Notes: generated from the letters alone by a model not told the origin. Counted from the first letter of the stretch, positions 1 through 10,782 are shown. The stretch: DNA of 44,650 nt from Seminavis robusta (GCA_903772945.1 CAICTM010000872.1:1-44650), one strand, 5' to 3'. A program made the numbers and translations.

Positions 1-32
1 ACCAGAGAGAATTAGAATAGATTTCTCTTCAT

Positions 33-929
33 TCAACGCCCCCCCCGCTCATTCTCCATTTTTCTGCCTCCACTCTCTTCCTCAGGCCCTGTACAGCCTT
101 CAGGACCATTCTCTTTGCATTCATATACTTCTGAAGGCTCACTGACAAAGCCTGTGGAAGACCTGGCCTTGAATTCTACCATTGTCAACCACTTTCTGTA
201 GGGACCAGTACTGAACCCATGTAAGTACCTCAGCGCGCAACACGTGTTACGCGTGTTATGCGTAACAACAACGAACGATTTTGTTGGATCGGATTGCAAT
301 CTGGCAAGTAGCCTATCTGCTGCTGTCGCCTCCTGATGTGATACTTGAGAGATGGTACCGTCTGGCTTCACCAAAGACAAGACCACTCCTTGATGCAGAC
401 TCTTCCTTAGAGATTCGATTTGTTTCGAAGTTAGAGATGAGCCTGTCCGTTCATAAAGTAAAGTCTTAACAACACTTGGCGAGAGATGGTTCTTTAGGCA
501 TTGTTCCGCTAGTGTAACGGCTTCTGTGCCAAGATGAGTGCTTAACACTTTCACTTGTGCCTCTTCCAGTTGTACATGGCCACGATGAAGCTTGTTGCCT
601 GTCTGGAACTTGAGTAGATACCATCGTCTGTGTTCCTGGCTATATAGAACATTGAAAGATTTCTCCATTCGATAATTATCGAACCCCAGAGTATCCATAA
701 TGTTTATCTCCTTTGGTATATCATCAGTTAGTGAGGTTGCTACATTCACAATGATTGAAGCAGGAGTCCATTCTTCATCATTGATATTGTATCTAGCAAT
801 ATGGGAGAGTTCAGATAGGTAAGAGTCCATTTTACTTGATAAGCTGTCAGGTATTATGGCCTGCAACAGTTCATCTTCCTCTCTGCCTCCCAAACACCTA
901 GCAAAACACCTGGCAAAAAAACTTAGCAA
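33..929 (-). CDS. Possible transposase N-terminal fragment (MULE/FAR1-like)
   Basis: Open frame of 298 codons read leftwards from an ATG at 929. The segment around residues 100-175 (RRWYLLKFQTGNKLHRGH, later LSPSVVKTLL) resembles the region between the FAR1-like DNA-binding part and the catalytic part of MULE-type transposases: a WYL-x-KF strand, then an H-rich stretch, then a helix with 'LSPxxVxxLL'. No DDE catalytic core is present, so any catalytic part would lie left of the window. The C-terminal third after about residue 225 changes character, and a GTACTTACATGG...CCCTACAG stretch on the minus strand around 195-230 could be a short intron, so the last exon is uncertain. The repeat at 1036-1138 lies about 107 bp upstream, as a mobile-element end would. 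The family call is inference by eye. It could also be a host gene derived from a transposase. Confidence 0.4.
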   Translation of the reverse strand: MLSFFARCFARCLGGREEDELLQAIIPDSLSSKMDSYLSELSHIARYNINDEEWTPASIIVNVATSLTDDIPKEINIMDTLGFDNYRMEKSFNVLYSQEHRRWYLLKFQTGNKLHRGHVQLEEAQVKVLSTHLGTEAVTLAEQCLKNHLSPSVVKTLLYERTGSSLTSKQIESLRKSLHQGVVLSLVKPDGTISQVSHQEATAADRLLARLQSDPTKSFVVVTHNTRNTCCALRYLHGFSTGPYRKWLTMVEFKARSSTGFVSEPSEVYECKENGPEGCTGPEEESGGRKMENERGGR

Positions 930-1138
930 AAATTCGTCACTATGTATTATACGTATAACACGTACAACACATAATACATGTAATACGTATAATATGTTTC
1001 CACTTGTGTTGCTTGTGTTGTACGTATGACTTGTCTAATACATATTAAAAAGGTTATATGTGTAATACGTATGACCTGTAGAATACATAGTGAAAATGTT
1101 ATACGTATAATACAACCGCGTGCGTTTCAGGGGCTCTC
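930..1138. repeat. Subterminal TAATACGTAT-rich array plus 103-bp repeat, copy 1
   Basis: From about 938 to 1120 the DNA is built of degenerate TAATACGTAT/ATAACACGTAC words, self-complementary in places. The last part, 1036-1138, recurs ungapped at 12870-12972 with 3 mismatches in 103 bases. The outer edge reads inward as GAGAGCCCCTGAAACGCACG, which would suit a transposon terminal repeat. No opposite end or target-site duplication is visible inside the window. Confidence 0.75.
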
Positions 1139-1839
1139 TGCACCGTACACCCTCTTTTCTGTCTCAAGAACTACCTTCCTTAGCACCAACGCACCAACTA
1201 CCAACCCCCTCGGTTCCGCGGGCACTGTTGTGGACACCATTCGGAGAAAGAAAAAATGCGGGCTCGGCTCGGTTTAGACTATTATTAGTTGCCACTTGCA
1301 AAAGGCGAGGGATTCGCGAGCCAGGACGGAGCAACACGGCCTGCCCCACATTCATGCGAACGGACTCCAAAGACGGAACGCGTGAGTTAGAAGCTGCATT
1401 TCTGAATGACCTTCCTTTCTTCCGACACTGTGGTTGAATTGCACCAAGTGGGAGGCGAAAGAAGCCATAATATCGGATGCCAAAATGACTTATTAAGGAG
1501 GGGAAAAGATTCTTTTCGGCGGTCAGAAAGAGCATCTCCGAGTCCACGACTTTCCTAGAACAACCCAGCTGGAACACCCAACCCAACCCCGACACGCCAC
1601 ACCCGACTCTACAATAAGCTGCCCCACCTGGTCTATTGACCGGATACCTTTGCTCTACCGATAACTTGCTTGCTGGCTAGCCAGTGCCGGATCATCCATG
1701 CCTCTATTGCCTGGACCTCGAACCCAAGACCTCGGATGATTGAATGCTTCGATTGTATCCACAAAATCGACCCAGATCTACAGCTTCTCTCTCGCCTTCC
1801 TCACTTTCAGCGAAATCCACCTTCAAATAAATCAAGACC
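1139..1839. other. Intergenic region upstream of the cyclase
   Basis: Short open frames exist on both strands but none has recognisable protein character. The stretch ends in the presumed promoter and 5' UTR of the cyclase gene. I see no clear TATA box or other regulatory motif. Confidence 0.5.
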
Positions 1840-4624
1840 ATGAGAAGAACCATGGTGTCCCCATCCACCTCCGCCTCTGCATGTAATGATATTAAATCAA
1901 AAGACTTTCTATCCGAGGAGTCTGAAATCTACGATGACATTGAACGTGACGAAGTCGAGGAGATTGAAAAGGGCAATGCTACCCAGACGAGAAGCGTCCA
2001 CTTGTGGCGGGTGATTGCAACGTTGGGGTTGAGCATCACCGGTATCTGCGTCACGGGATGGTCCTACATGAAGCTCCGCGAACAGGAGAAAGCCAACTTT
2101 GTAGACGCGTTCGAACAGTTTTCCACCACGGTTGGCCAAGCAGCCGTCGACGAAGTCCTGCGAATACGAGAAGCGGCAAGGAGTTTTACAGAGACACTTC
2201 AAGCCACTGCCGAGTTGACCAACACAACTTGGCCATACTATGATTACTACCACGGGCTAAATGCCTTTGCGTCCGAGCAAGTTTCTGCCAAGAACATGGA
2301 AAGCATTGGCTATCTGACTCGAGTTCGACATGATCAACGAGAAGCCTACCTAGACTTTCAGCGAACCCGACATGAGGAATGGGTGCAGGCAGGTCACATG
2401 GACGCTTACGGCAACATGGACAGGCTATTTCCTGATCTATATCAAGATGATATCCTTGGATTCAACAACACGGACTTTTCCGTCACTCCGTCTCCCGACA
2501 GGGATGAGTACTATCCTTTGGCATACCGATTTCCTCCTCCCAACAGGTGCGTACCTCTTGGTATCCACAGTGCCATCTGCATCTCCGCACAGTCTGTCTG
2601 TAACACACTTCCTAACCTTCTGCATTATTTCCTTGCAGTTACTTCATTGTCAACTTTGACATTAGCTCCATCAACTACGACGACCTCTTTGCTTCCCTTT
2701 TGTCCATGGGGAATCAGACGTTGCTCTCCAATATCAACCCGTATATAGATGGCGACGAGGCAGAAAAAGAGTACCACGCCCAGTTTCACGACCGACTTCC
2801 AGGAGACCGATCGGATTCCTCCTTTCCGCACTCCTTCCTCTTTCATCCAGTGCATGGACCCTCCTCCAATGATGGCGCCAAACCACCAATTGTGGCAGTC
2901 GTGACCTATCCCATCGCCTGGGATGCATCCTTGCGACGCCTTCTTCCAGATCAGGTCAAAGGTATCATTGCGGTCGCTCGAAACAATTGCAATCAAGCAG
3001 TAACATATGAGATTGTGGGACAGAACGCTTACTTTATGGCGTGGGATGATGTTCATGATCCAAAGTACGACCACCTCGAGCATGTCGTGAACTTGGACTT
3101 TAGTGATCATCCCAGAATGCACGAAACACCAGGTCATTGCGTTTATAAACTCAGCATCTACCCAAGTGCAAGGTTTGAAGACGCTTACAAGTCGAGGTAA
3201 GTCAGGAAACAGTGTGCACATCACGCCCGTCACTATGCGAAAGCATGCCCCTCACATACCGCCTATTCCTGTATCTCCCACCAGTACCCCGACTCTCTAT
3301 GTGGTGGTGGTGGGTTGCACCTTTGCCCTCATGATTATCGTCTTTTTTGTCTATGACGGTGTTGTGGAGCGTCGGAACCGAAAGATTATTCGGGACGCGG
3401 CACGATCCAACGAGATTGTCACCTCCATGTTCCCCGGGGGGCTGCGAGACAAAATCATGAAGCAGAAAATGGCAAAGGGAAGCTCCAACAAGTCTTGGAA
3501 CAAAAAGTCAAAGCAACTGGCCAGTATGCTGGAAACTCAACATGGCACAGCTTCCTTGCGTCAAATCCTCACCGTTGCGGATTCCGAACCCTTAGCCGAG
3601 CACCATACGGACACCACCATTATGGTAAGTCAACTCAACCTTCACCGTGTTCGATTCTTGACGATGCTTGTCCTCTCTCAATCCCTCGCTTGTCTTTGGT
3701 TCGTTCCTCCAGTTTGCTGACATTGTAGGCTTTACCAAATGGTCGTCTACCCGAGAACCAGCACAAGTGTTCACTCTACTTGAGACTCTATATCGGGCCA
3801 TGGATGCTTTGGCGCGTCAGAGAAAGATTTTCAAGGTACGTGAGGTCTTGGATGGGCCTGGTCAACAAGTCTTTTGCTGCCATGGCATTGTATCTAATGT
3901 TCTCTGTACTGCCCCCATCCTTGAATCATGTCAGGTTGAAACAGTCGGCGATTGCTATGTCGCCATAGCCGGCTTTCCCGACAAACAGGATGATCACGCT
4001 TCCAGAATGTGCCGTTTTGGAGCCCAATGCTTGAAGACGTTTTCTCGTGTGCTGTCGATTTTGGCGGATACGACTCTTCCTGGTCAAGACACTGCCACGC
4101 TGGAGTTGCGCGTGGGGATACACAGCGGACCCGTTACCGCGGGCGTGTTGCGTGGCGATCGCAGTAGAATACAGCTCTTTGGAAATACCATGAACACGAC
4201 ATCGCGTGTCGAAACTTGTGGGGTGGGTGGGAAAGTCCATGTTTCAAAAGCCACCGCTGATCTCCTTGTCGCGGAAGGTTGTGCCAGTTGGATTCTTCGT
4301 CGAGAAGATACCGTCCATGCCAAGGGATTGGGAGTCCTTCAGACGTATTTCTTGAAAACGTCAACTTCCAAACGCCAATGTAGTACCACAGTGGAACCTA
4401 CTACTGCTGATGAGAAGCAGGAATGTTCACCAGTTCCAGAGGCGGAGAACCTAGTGGTAGAAAAGTGCCGGGCTGATGAGGATGGTCCTCGGGTTGAGGA
4501 ACAAGAAGGAAACGTTTCGCTGATTGAAAAGGGCAAGAGATGGTTGCGACTGACGGAAGAAGAAGTCCCTGTGATTGGCTTCGTCCCTAACGACTTCGAC
4601 GATGGCAGTGGCCTCTCGGTGTGA
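1840..4624 (+). CDS. Receptor-type guanylate/adenylate cyclase (class III) with CHASE-like ectodomain
   Basis: Five exons, 1840-2546, 2639-3196, 3285-3624, 3713-3835 and 3935-4624, join in frame with GT-AG introns of 88-99 bp to give about 805 residues. A second ATG at 1852 is an alternative start. Order of parts: acidic cytosolic N-terminus; TM1 about 57-75; extracytoplasmic region about 80-422, CHASE-like by topology; TM2 about 427-446; linker; class III cyclase domain from about 535. FADIVGFTKWS supplies the first metal Asp (D538) and VETVGDCYVAIAG the second (D582). LFGNTMNTTSR supplies the transition-state Asn and Arg (about N663, R667). Purine-selecting positions appear to be E578, as in guanylate cyclases, and Q656, neither the guanylate Cys nor the adenylate Asp, so substrate is unresolved. 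The tail is acidic and low-complexity. Likely role: converting an extracellular signal into cGMP or cAMP at a membrane. Confidence 0.9.
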
Positions 4625-4856
4625 GAATGATTCAATCTTGGATGACCACCGGGAGGCCAAAAGGGGGCAGCATAACAAACTGTACATGTAGCTTGATTGT
4701 ATAACACTTTATTATTCGTCAAGTACATCTTCCCAATCTCGTCTTGAACAATCCAATACATTCAAAAGCCAGTGGCGGGCCGCGTTCATGCGCTATGCTG
4801 AATGGCTAGCAAGGCCAAGCCTTGACGATTACAGTACCTGTTCTAGCCAGCTAGCA
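4603..4856 (+). repeat. Cyclase 3' end/3' UTR segment duplicated at 7715-8177
   Basis: Block one, 4603-4752, starts TGGCAGTGGCCTCTCGGTGT, covers the last codons and 3' UTR of the cyclase gene, and aligns with 7715-7860. Block two, 4799-4854 (GAATGGCTAGCAAGGCCAA..., then CCTTGACGATTACAGTACCT), aligns with 8099-8177. Identity is high in patches with small indels. Order and orientation are kept. Confidence 0.75.
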
Positions 4857-5418
4857 TTCCGGCGCCCTGCTATTCACTGTTCTTTCGTCGTACCAGTACT
4901 ATCAGAGCCCTCCTCGAGACCACAAAAGCAAGGCAAGAAGTTAGCTTCCGGAGACACCACGAGACCTGCTCACCTGTCCATGGAGCCCTTTCTTCTTCAA
5001 GAGCCACCCTGTTTCGTCTTGGTCCGTTGGGCCCCGAAATCAGTCGGCTCCTTCACCAACACCATGATCAAGAACCCTTGACGATCCAAGAACCACGCAC
5101 CACTTTCAGCGCACTTTCCTCGCTGCAAAAGAAGAGCGTGTTTCGCCATATCCCCTACTAATTTTTAACGTTTTTCCTTTGAGTTTTCTGATAAATTCAA
5201 TTTGTATTCTTTTTCAAGGTCCTCCACAACTGCTTATCCACCCACCCGATCATCCATCCATCCTCTAACCGCATACCAGTACAGCTGTATTTGTACTGAG
5301 GAATTCCCCTGTTTGTAGTCTAGTTGTTCTTAGCATGAACCGAGAGGCTTTGTCGAGTGCTCTGCTCTACTGCTGTTTCCGGTTGTGCCACTATCGTAGC
5401 TGATTAATTCTGATCATC
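4857..5418. other. Intergenic region upstream of MTHFR
   Basis: No convincing gene. A short frame at 4788-5081 has no recognisable features. The region must hold the MTHFR promoter and 5' UTR. T-rich and C-rich patches around 5160-5240 are visible, but no motif I can name. Confidence 0.5.
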
Positions 5419-7645
5419 ATGACACGCATCATTGACAAGATCCTCACCCGCCGCAGTCAGAAGGCATACAAAGCAAGTTCTGAAGGTGAAGATTCCAACA
5501 AAAACTTGGATGTGTCAGACGGGTCCAATAACCAGTTCTCCTTCAAGCCCAACTACTATTATTCCTTTGAGTTCTTCCCTCCCAAAACAGAAGCTGGATT
5601 GGACAACTTGATGACTCGTATTGATCGCATGACTCGTCGATTGGAACCCCTCTTTGTCGATGTTACGTGGGGATCAGCAGGTTCCACTTCCGCTAGGACA
5701 TTGGCAGTGGCATCCTTTGCTCAACGGTATTGTGGAGTGGATGTCTTGTGCCATTTAACAACAACTAGAATGACACAGCAACAATTGTTGCAAGCTTTGG
5801 AACAGGCCAAATCTTGTGGAATTCGAAACATACTGGCTCTCCGAGGAGACCCACCCAAAGGCAAACGAAGTTGGAAGCCGGGGGACATCAGTGGTGGCGA
5901 TTGTGATCGAGCCAGTGATTTGGTCAAGCTGATCAAGGAGGAATATGGAGATTGGTTTGGTATTGCGGTAGCAGGACATCCCGAAGGTCATCCTTCTTCC
6001 AACAGTACAGAAGAAGAACTGGAGCACCTGCTCCAAAAAGTGAATGCTGGAGCCGAATTCATCATTACACAGTTTTTCTATGATGTCCAGTTATTTCTAC
6101 AATTTGTGAGACGGTGTCGGGCAAAGGGCATTACCTGTCCCATTCTGCCAGGAATCATGCCAATTCAGAGCTACTCAAGCTTCGTACGAATGACGCGGTA
6201 CTGCGGCATTTCGGTGCCACCGCATGTCATGGAACAACTGGAGCCTGTCAAGGAAGATGACGAAGCAGTCAAAGAGATTGGATGCAAAATTGCAGCTGAT
6301 ATGTGTCAAGAGATACTGACAGCATCCATTGAAAATGATGAGTATGGCATTGACGGTCTACATTTTGTAAGCACGCTTTGTTGGCACTCTCAAGGAAACA
6401 TGCACGAGTTGGGCTTACCTGACCTCTCTAATTTCTTGTTTTTGTGTTGCAGTACACTTTGAACCTGGAAAGGAGTGTGACAAGAATACTGCTACGAATG
6501 GGTGCCATTGATTTGATTCAACCAAGCCAAGTAGCCACCGATACTGATGATCCTTCGGCATTGCAACAACTAACACAAGGATTGAACCAAGCTGGCAACA
6601 ACAAGGCATCGCCTACAGCCGCCAACAATAACCATGATACAATTCGCAGTAGTGCAGGGCGGCCTCTACCTTGGAGACCTTCTGCCATGGACCAACGATC
6701 CAAAGAAGAAGTGAGGCCCATCAACTGGGCCAATCGTCCGAAATCCTACGTACGGAGAACAGAGGATTGGGATGAGTTTCCTAATGGTCGATGGGGTGAC
6801 GCTACATCTCCAGCTTTTGGAGAACTCTCGGACCTGGCTCATTTCTATTCATTTTCGTTGGGCAGTGATGATGAACGAAGAGCCATGCTGGGACACAATC
6901 CCACATCGGAACAAGATGTATATGACGTCTTCGCAAAGTATGTTGAGGGCAAACTGCCCCATATTCCGTGGTGCGAAAACCCATTGCAACCCGAGTCCTT
7001 TTTGATTCAGCCACAGCTTGCAAAGTTGAACCGTGCTGGATTTCTGACAATCAACAGTCAGCCAGCAGTGGATGGAGTCGAGAGTACCAACCCAACGTTT
7101 GGCTGGGGTGGCGAAGGAGGCTACGTGTATCAAAAGGCTTACTGTGAATGCTTCTGCAGCCCAGATAACATGCAGCGGCTTGTTCAAATGGTCAGGGCCA
7201 ACAAGGCAATGAACCTTTATGCGATACGCAGCAACAGTTCTTCTGAAATGGTGCAAGAGGGAATTGAAGTTGGGGGAGTAACTGCTTTGACCTGGGGTGT
7301 ATTTCCGAACAGGTAAGCCAACAGATGTACAGCCCCTTTCCTCTCTGCGGGTGGAATTGTTGGCCTGACCCACTTTGTTTCGTCAACAGGGAGATCCTGC
7401 AGCCTACCATCTTTGATCCTAGTACTTTCCAGGTGTGGGCTGAGGAAGCCTTTTCCCTCTGGACAACTATGTGGCTGAACCTCTATGATTTTGATACGGA
7501 GAGTTACTCGTTGATTGAAACAATACGAGATACCTACTACCTTGTAGCAATCATTGACAACAATTTCCTTGCAAAGAACAATGATGGAGAAGCCGGGGCT
7601 TTGTTCAGTGCCATGTTTCGCGTTGGAGAGGAAATGAGCACATAA
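5419..7645 (+). CDS. MTHFR: Methylenetetrahydrofolate reductase
   Basis: Three exons, 5419-6366, 6453-7312 and 7390-7645, with introns of 86 and 77 bp, give 687 residues, near the usual eukaryotic length plus an N-terminal extension of about 45. The enzyme reduces 5,10-methylene-THF to 5-methyl-THF, feeding methionine synthesis. The N-terminal FAD-binding barrel shows YSFEFFPPKTEAG with the catalytic Glu at about residue 51, CHLTTT, LALRGDPPKG, VAGHPEGHP, QFFYDV and PGIMPIQ. The second half begins with INWANRPKSYV and matches the eukaryotic C-terminal regulatory domain that binds S-adenosylmethionine. Both splice sites fall inside continuous family motifs (GLHF/YTLNLE and WGVFPN/REILQP), which supports the joins. 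A cytosolic location is expected since no targeting peptide is evident. Feedback inhibition by SAM is known for the family and inferred here. Confidence 0.95.
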
Positions 7646-8369
7646 AGCAACTGTGGAATACCTAATTTATTGATACCCTGGATCTGTACAGAGGCACAAT
7701 AGAATGTCTATGTGTGGCAGTGGCCTCTCGGTGTGAGAATCGAATTTGGATTGCCGACCGGGGGGGCAGGAAGGGGAGTAGAAATAACTGTAGCTTGATT
7801 GTAAAAACACTTTACTACTATGTGTCAAGTACATACATGTTCCCAATCTCGAACCAATCTGCGAGGACCCCGCACTACCACATCCCGACTTTGAGGACAA
7901 AAACGGGGGTCTAGAGTAGGTGGATTATCTACGGCAAGAGTGGGTACGATAGCTTTGAGGAGGACGAGGAAACCCAAATTGCAGGCTCTCCAGGTTTGTA
8001 CGTAACTGCCTTACAGGAGAAAGCCAAGCGGGTAATCGAACAGGCCCGAAGGCAAAGCTAGGTTCTGGGGCTGGCTGAGCATAGCATGGCCCTTGACCGA
8101 ATGGCTAGCAAGGCCAACTCATGGTCAGCAAAGCCTTGAAGACTACAGTACCTAAATTTGTTTCATGCTAGCTAGCCACGTAAAGCTGATTGATTTTGTG
8201 GTTTGTTGACGTGCTACATTATTGGTTGTCAGTCACCCTGATATAGGCAAAACCTCCTGTCCATTTTTCCAAATTCCAATTTTAGCACCGCCTTTTCTCA
8301 CGCCATCAATCCTCGGTTCCTTCCGCCAAGCTTGCTTGCTATTCACTGGTGGTTGTTGCTGTCGTTGTA
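7646..8369. other. Intergenic region with cyclase-derived duplication
   Basis: Immediately after the MTHFR stop, 7715-7860 and 8099-8177 match the 3' end and downstream DNA of the cyclase gene. The 240 bases between the two blocks have no counterpart there. The cyclase's final codons survive only as a stub with no open frame of note. No other gene is evident before the Bud20-like gene. Confidence 0.7.
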
Positions 8370-8738
8370 TTATTTTTTGGGTGGATGTGCGGGTGGCAGT
8401 TTTTCCTTGGTCATTCCAGAGGCCCACTCGGCTTCCCCTTGGGTGTATTTTTCTTCCTTTAATTCTTTGCAGCGTCGTTTGTAATAACGACTCTTCTTGT
8501 GATCTGCCAACGCTTTGGCGTCGGTGAAATGCTTGCCCGTTTCCACGCAATAGAACTGACCGCCCCCTGGCAATTCGTCGTCGTAGTCAAAGGCAATGGG
8601 TTTGCCCGCCTCGTCCGCCTTGGTTATTTCGTCTTGAATTTGATCCGTATCCTTGGCACGACGACACAGCCACGTCTTTCTCTTGTACTTTTTCAACTTG
8701 GACCGAGCACCCGGTTTTCTGCCTTGAGGATTTCCCAT
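8370..8738 (-). CDS. Bud20/ZNF593-like ribosome biogenesis protein with degenerate zinc finger
   Basis: Single exon, 122 residues, about the length of human ZNF593 and yeast Bud20, which accompany pre-60S ribosomal particles during nuclear export. Family features: basic N-terminus (KLKKYKRKTWL), then DQIQDEI, the conserved DELPGGGQFYC leading into a C2H2-like module, and a basic/acidic tail with the YTQGEAEWASGM block. In the family the finger is Cys-x2-Cys...His-x5-His. Here the first Cys (FYC) and first His (ADH) are kept, but the second Cys position is Thr (VET) and the second His position is Tyr (RYY). The codons are clear in the DNA (ACG and TAT), so this is not a frame error. The fold may hold without zinc or use the nearby Cys in KRRC. 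The family call is confident from the overall block order. Confidence 0.8.
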   Translation of the reverse strand: MGNPQGRKPGARSKLKKYKRKTWLCRRAKDTDQIQDEITKADEAGKPIAFDYDDELPGGGQFYCVETGKHFTDAKALADHKKSRYYKRRCKELKEEKYTQGEAEWASGMTKEKLPPAHPPKK

Positions 8739-9554
8739 CTTCTTGGACTTTATTGCTTGTATTCGATGTTCCTGCGTGTTGTAGCGGAGGAGCGCTTTTG
8801 TTCTTTGCTGTTGAAGGTTGTTTTCTTGTTGTGTGAGAAGTGAGAAGATGACGAGTGGCTGAGAGCTGTTTCCATTTAGTCCCGATCGGTTTTAAACACA
8901 AGCCAGCGGTACGGTTTATGGAAAGTTGCCACGTGAGAGATTGAATCATTCCAGTGATCGAAAGACTGGGCTCCTTTGACCATGGCTCCATACCGGTAGC
9001 CATCGCAAGAGAGTCCGTCCACATCCCTTTCCTGAACAGGATAGGCCGTTTCCTGGTGCCTACCGTACGCGTATTCTCGAGCATTTTTTAAAAGCCTAAC
9101 TAAGTTGTTCTTGAGTTGATTGCTCTATTGGAGTGTGGTTTCTGCCGTTGCTCATTTGGTGCTTTTGCACGGGTGATTGATTAGCCCACTAGCTGGTTCT
9201 TCCTATTAATAAAATGAAGTCGCAAACCTGCTCTTTGACTGGTATGTATCCTGTTTCAGCTTTCGATACAGCACATATCTATCTCTTTAGCAGTGGCGCC
9301 GCCACAAATTTTGACTTTCACACCAACATGTGCACATTTCCACAGTCCACGCCGTGGGACTCGCCAAATGCCAGCCGGATTTGGAAGTCTCAAGATGGGA
9401 GAAGTATACCATTGATCATAGCTGGTTTGTATCCAAAAGTTACACATCACTGTCCTAGCTAGGCTTGGTCGTTGTGGACCATTCTTTCAGCCCAGACTAA
9501 TGCTGACAGCTTTTTAAAATGTTATCATCATCCATAGGAATCCAATCATGTGGG
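8739..9554. other. Intergenic region
   Basis: Upstream side of the Bud20-like gene and downstream side of the membrane-protein gene at 9555. Small open frames on both strands show no family features. I see nothing else of note. Confidence 0.5.
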
Positions 9555-10463
9555 CTAAAACTGATGTACAGTAACAGCAGCAGAAACAATGACGGAATCT
9601 CCGAAAGGGTCCTCGATCGTATCCATGCAGTGAATCTCAATCATGTAGTGGGTGTTACGGTTGCTGTTATAGCTGTTGCTCCTGTGTTCTGTGCCCAGCA
9701 CTTGTTCCCGTCTGATGTTCCTGAAATGCGCAGCTATGGTGGGAACCCTCTGTGACAGGTCTTGGCAGAGTCTCTTCATGCGGCGTTCAAGCAAGTCTGG
9801 TCTATGACAAGGGATCGACATCAGGCACCAAGCAATTACAATGATTCCTCCCCCTATTGCGAGGTAGTACTTCGTTTCCTGGTCGTTTGTGTCAAGCCCC
9901 GAAACGAACGGAACAATGAGGAATGATATCCCGGTAAAAAGCATGATAAAGAAGAAACCAGAGAGAAAGGCTCGTGTATAGCTCTTTCTTCTTTCTTCCT
10001 GTGCTATCTCTGCAGCATGATCACAGAATCTCTTCCATGTGTTTGGCAGAATGTGAGAGCGAAGTGCCAAGGGAACTGTCTCCCCTGAAATGGGTTGGGC
10101 TTGACGGGGATTGAACTGCAGGACCACCTCGGGTTCACCGCCCACAATCATGGCTGGTTCAATACTTTCAATACGCAAGGTGGCCTGGAGAAATAATAGA
10201 ATCGCACTGTAAGAGAAACAAAAAGTCTTCCTCTTACCTTTTGTTGTGGGCCAGCTACTAGCTTCCAAGCCACCGGTACAAGAAACACACGCCCATGCAA
10301 GTGGCCGGGCAGATACCTTTTTCGGACCCATGAAATCCCAAAGAAGAACGATCTCGGCTCGGTCGCGTTTAGCAAAAAATCTCTGCCCTCGTGATATGCT
10401 GGAGCGTTCAAAATGTGGTACCGGTCCGGGAAAGGGTTTAGTTAAGTACAATAGATCTGCCAT
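9555..10463 (-). CDS. Two-TM membrane protein of unknown function, probably spliced
   Basis: An unbroken frame of 302 codons starts at an ATG at 10463. A two-exon reading looks more protein-like: an upstream exon in another frame (about 10420 down to 10238, including GISWVRKRYLPGHLHGRVFL and LVAGPQQK) joins, after a 53-bp GTAAGAGG...TTTCTCCAG intron (10237-10185), to ATLRIESIEPAMIVGGEPEV at 10184. Phase agrees exactly. In that model the true start is farther upstream, because the second frame has a stop at about 10440 and no ATG after it. The shared C-terminal part carries two hydrophobic segments (AFLSGFFFIMLFTGISFLIV and YYLAIGGGIIVIAWCLMSI), then a basic region and a final polar domain. 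I do not recognise the family. Membrane location is inferred. Confidence 0.55.
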   Translation of the reverse strand: MADLLYLTKPFPGPVPHFERSSISRGQRFFAKRDRAEIVLLWDFMGPKKVSARPLAWACVSCTGGLEASSWPTTKGKRKTFCFSYSAILLFLQATLRIESIEPAMIVGGEPEVVLQFNPRQAQPISGETVPLALRSHILPNTWKRFCDHAAEIAQEERRKSYTRAFLSGFFFIMLFTGISFLIVPFVSGLDTNDQETKYYLAIGGGIIVIAWCLMSIPCHRPDLLERRMKRLCQDLSQRVPTIAAHFRNIRREQVLGTEHRSNSYNSNRNTHYMIEIHCMDTIEDPFGDSVIVSAAVTVHQF

Positions 10464-10782
10464 GCAGTACGGTGCCGTTGTTAGTATTGTGCTACTCTAG
10501 CTAGCTAGAGAAGCCTTCCAAGATAATCCAATCGAGCGGTCTGCTAGCTAGTCTGGGCTGGGCTGATCTTGAGCCCCAGAGCTCGAGGCACCGAATATGT
10601 AGCAACAAGCAAGGGTACCGGTACCAGTACCCAAGGCGATGCAAGATGAGAGGCAACATTGACTTGGACCAGTGAACGGTACCGTATGACCGTCAGCCGT
10701 GAAACTTGAAAGATCCAATTTGAAGCAGCATGCTCATTGTTACGGTACGGTTGATGCAAGCTGAATTCATTCCAACATCAAC
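10464..10782. other. Short intergenic region rich in GGTACCGGTACC and CTAGCTAG words
   Basis: Contains CTAGCTAGCTAGAG at about 10497 and GGGTACCGGTACCAGTACCC at about 10611, palindromic words that recur between genes across the window. It lies between divergently transcribed genes and so should contain both promoters. Confidence 0.5.

Noticed and set aside
1164..1595. 143-codon minus-strand frame between the repeat and the cyclase
   Set aside because: No recognisable motif or splice context; overlaps another equally open frame on the plus strand.
3197..3212. A 16-bp intron GTAAGTCAGGAAACAG in the cyclase that also keeps the frame
   Set aside because: Far shorter than the other introns; the 88-bp alternative ending at 3284 has a pyrimidine-rich acceptor and the same phase.
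8587..9084. 165-codon minus-strand frame overlapping the Bud20-like gene
   Set aside because: Different frame from the recognised protein, no motifs; its left part is an out-of-frame reading of that gene.
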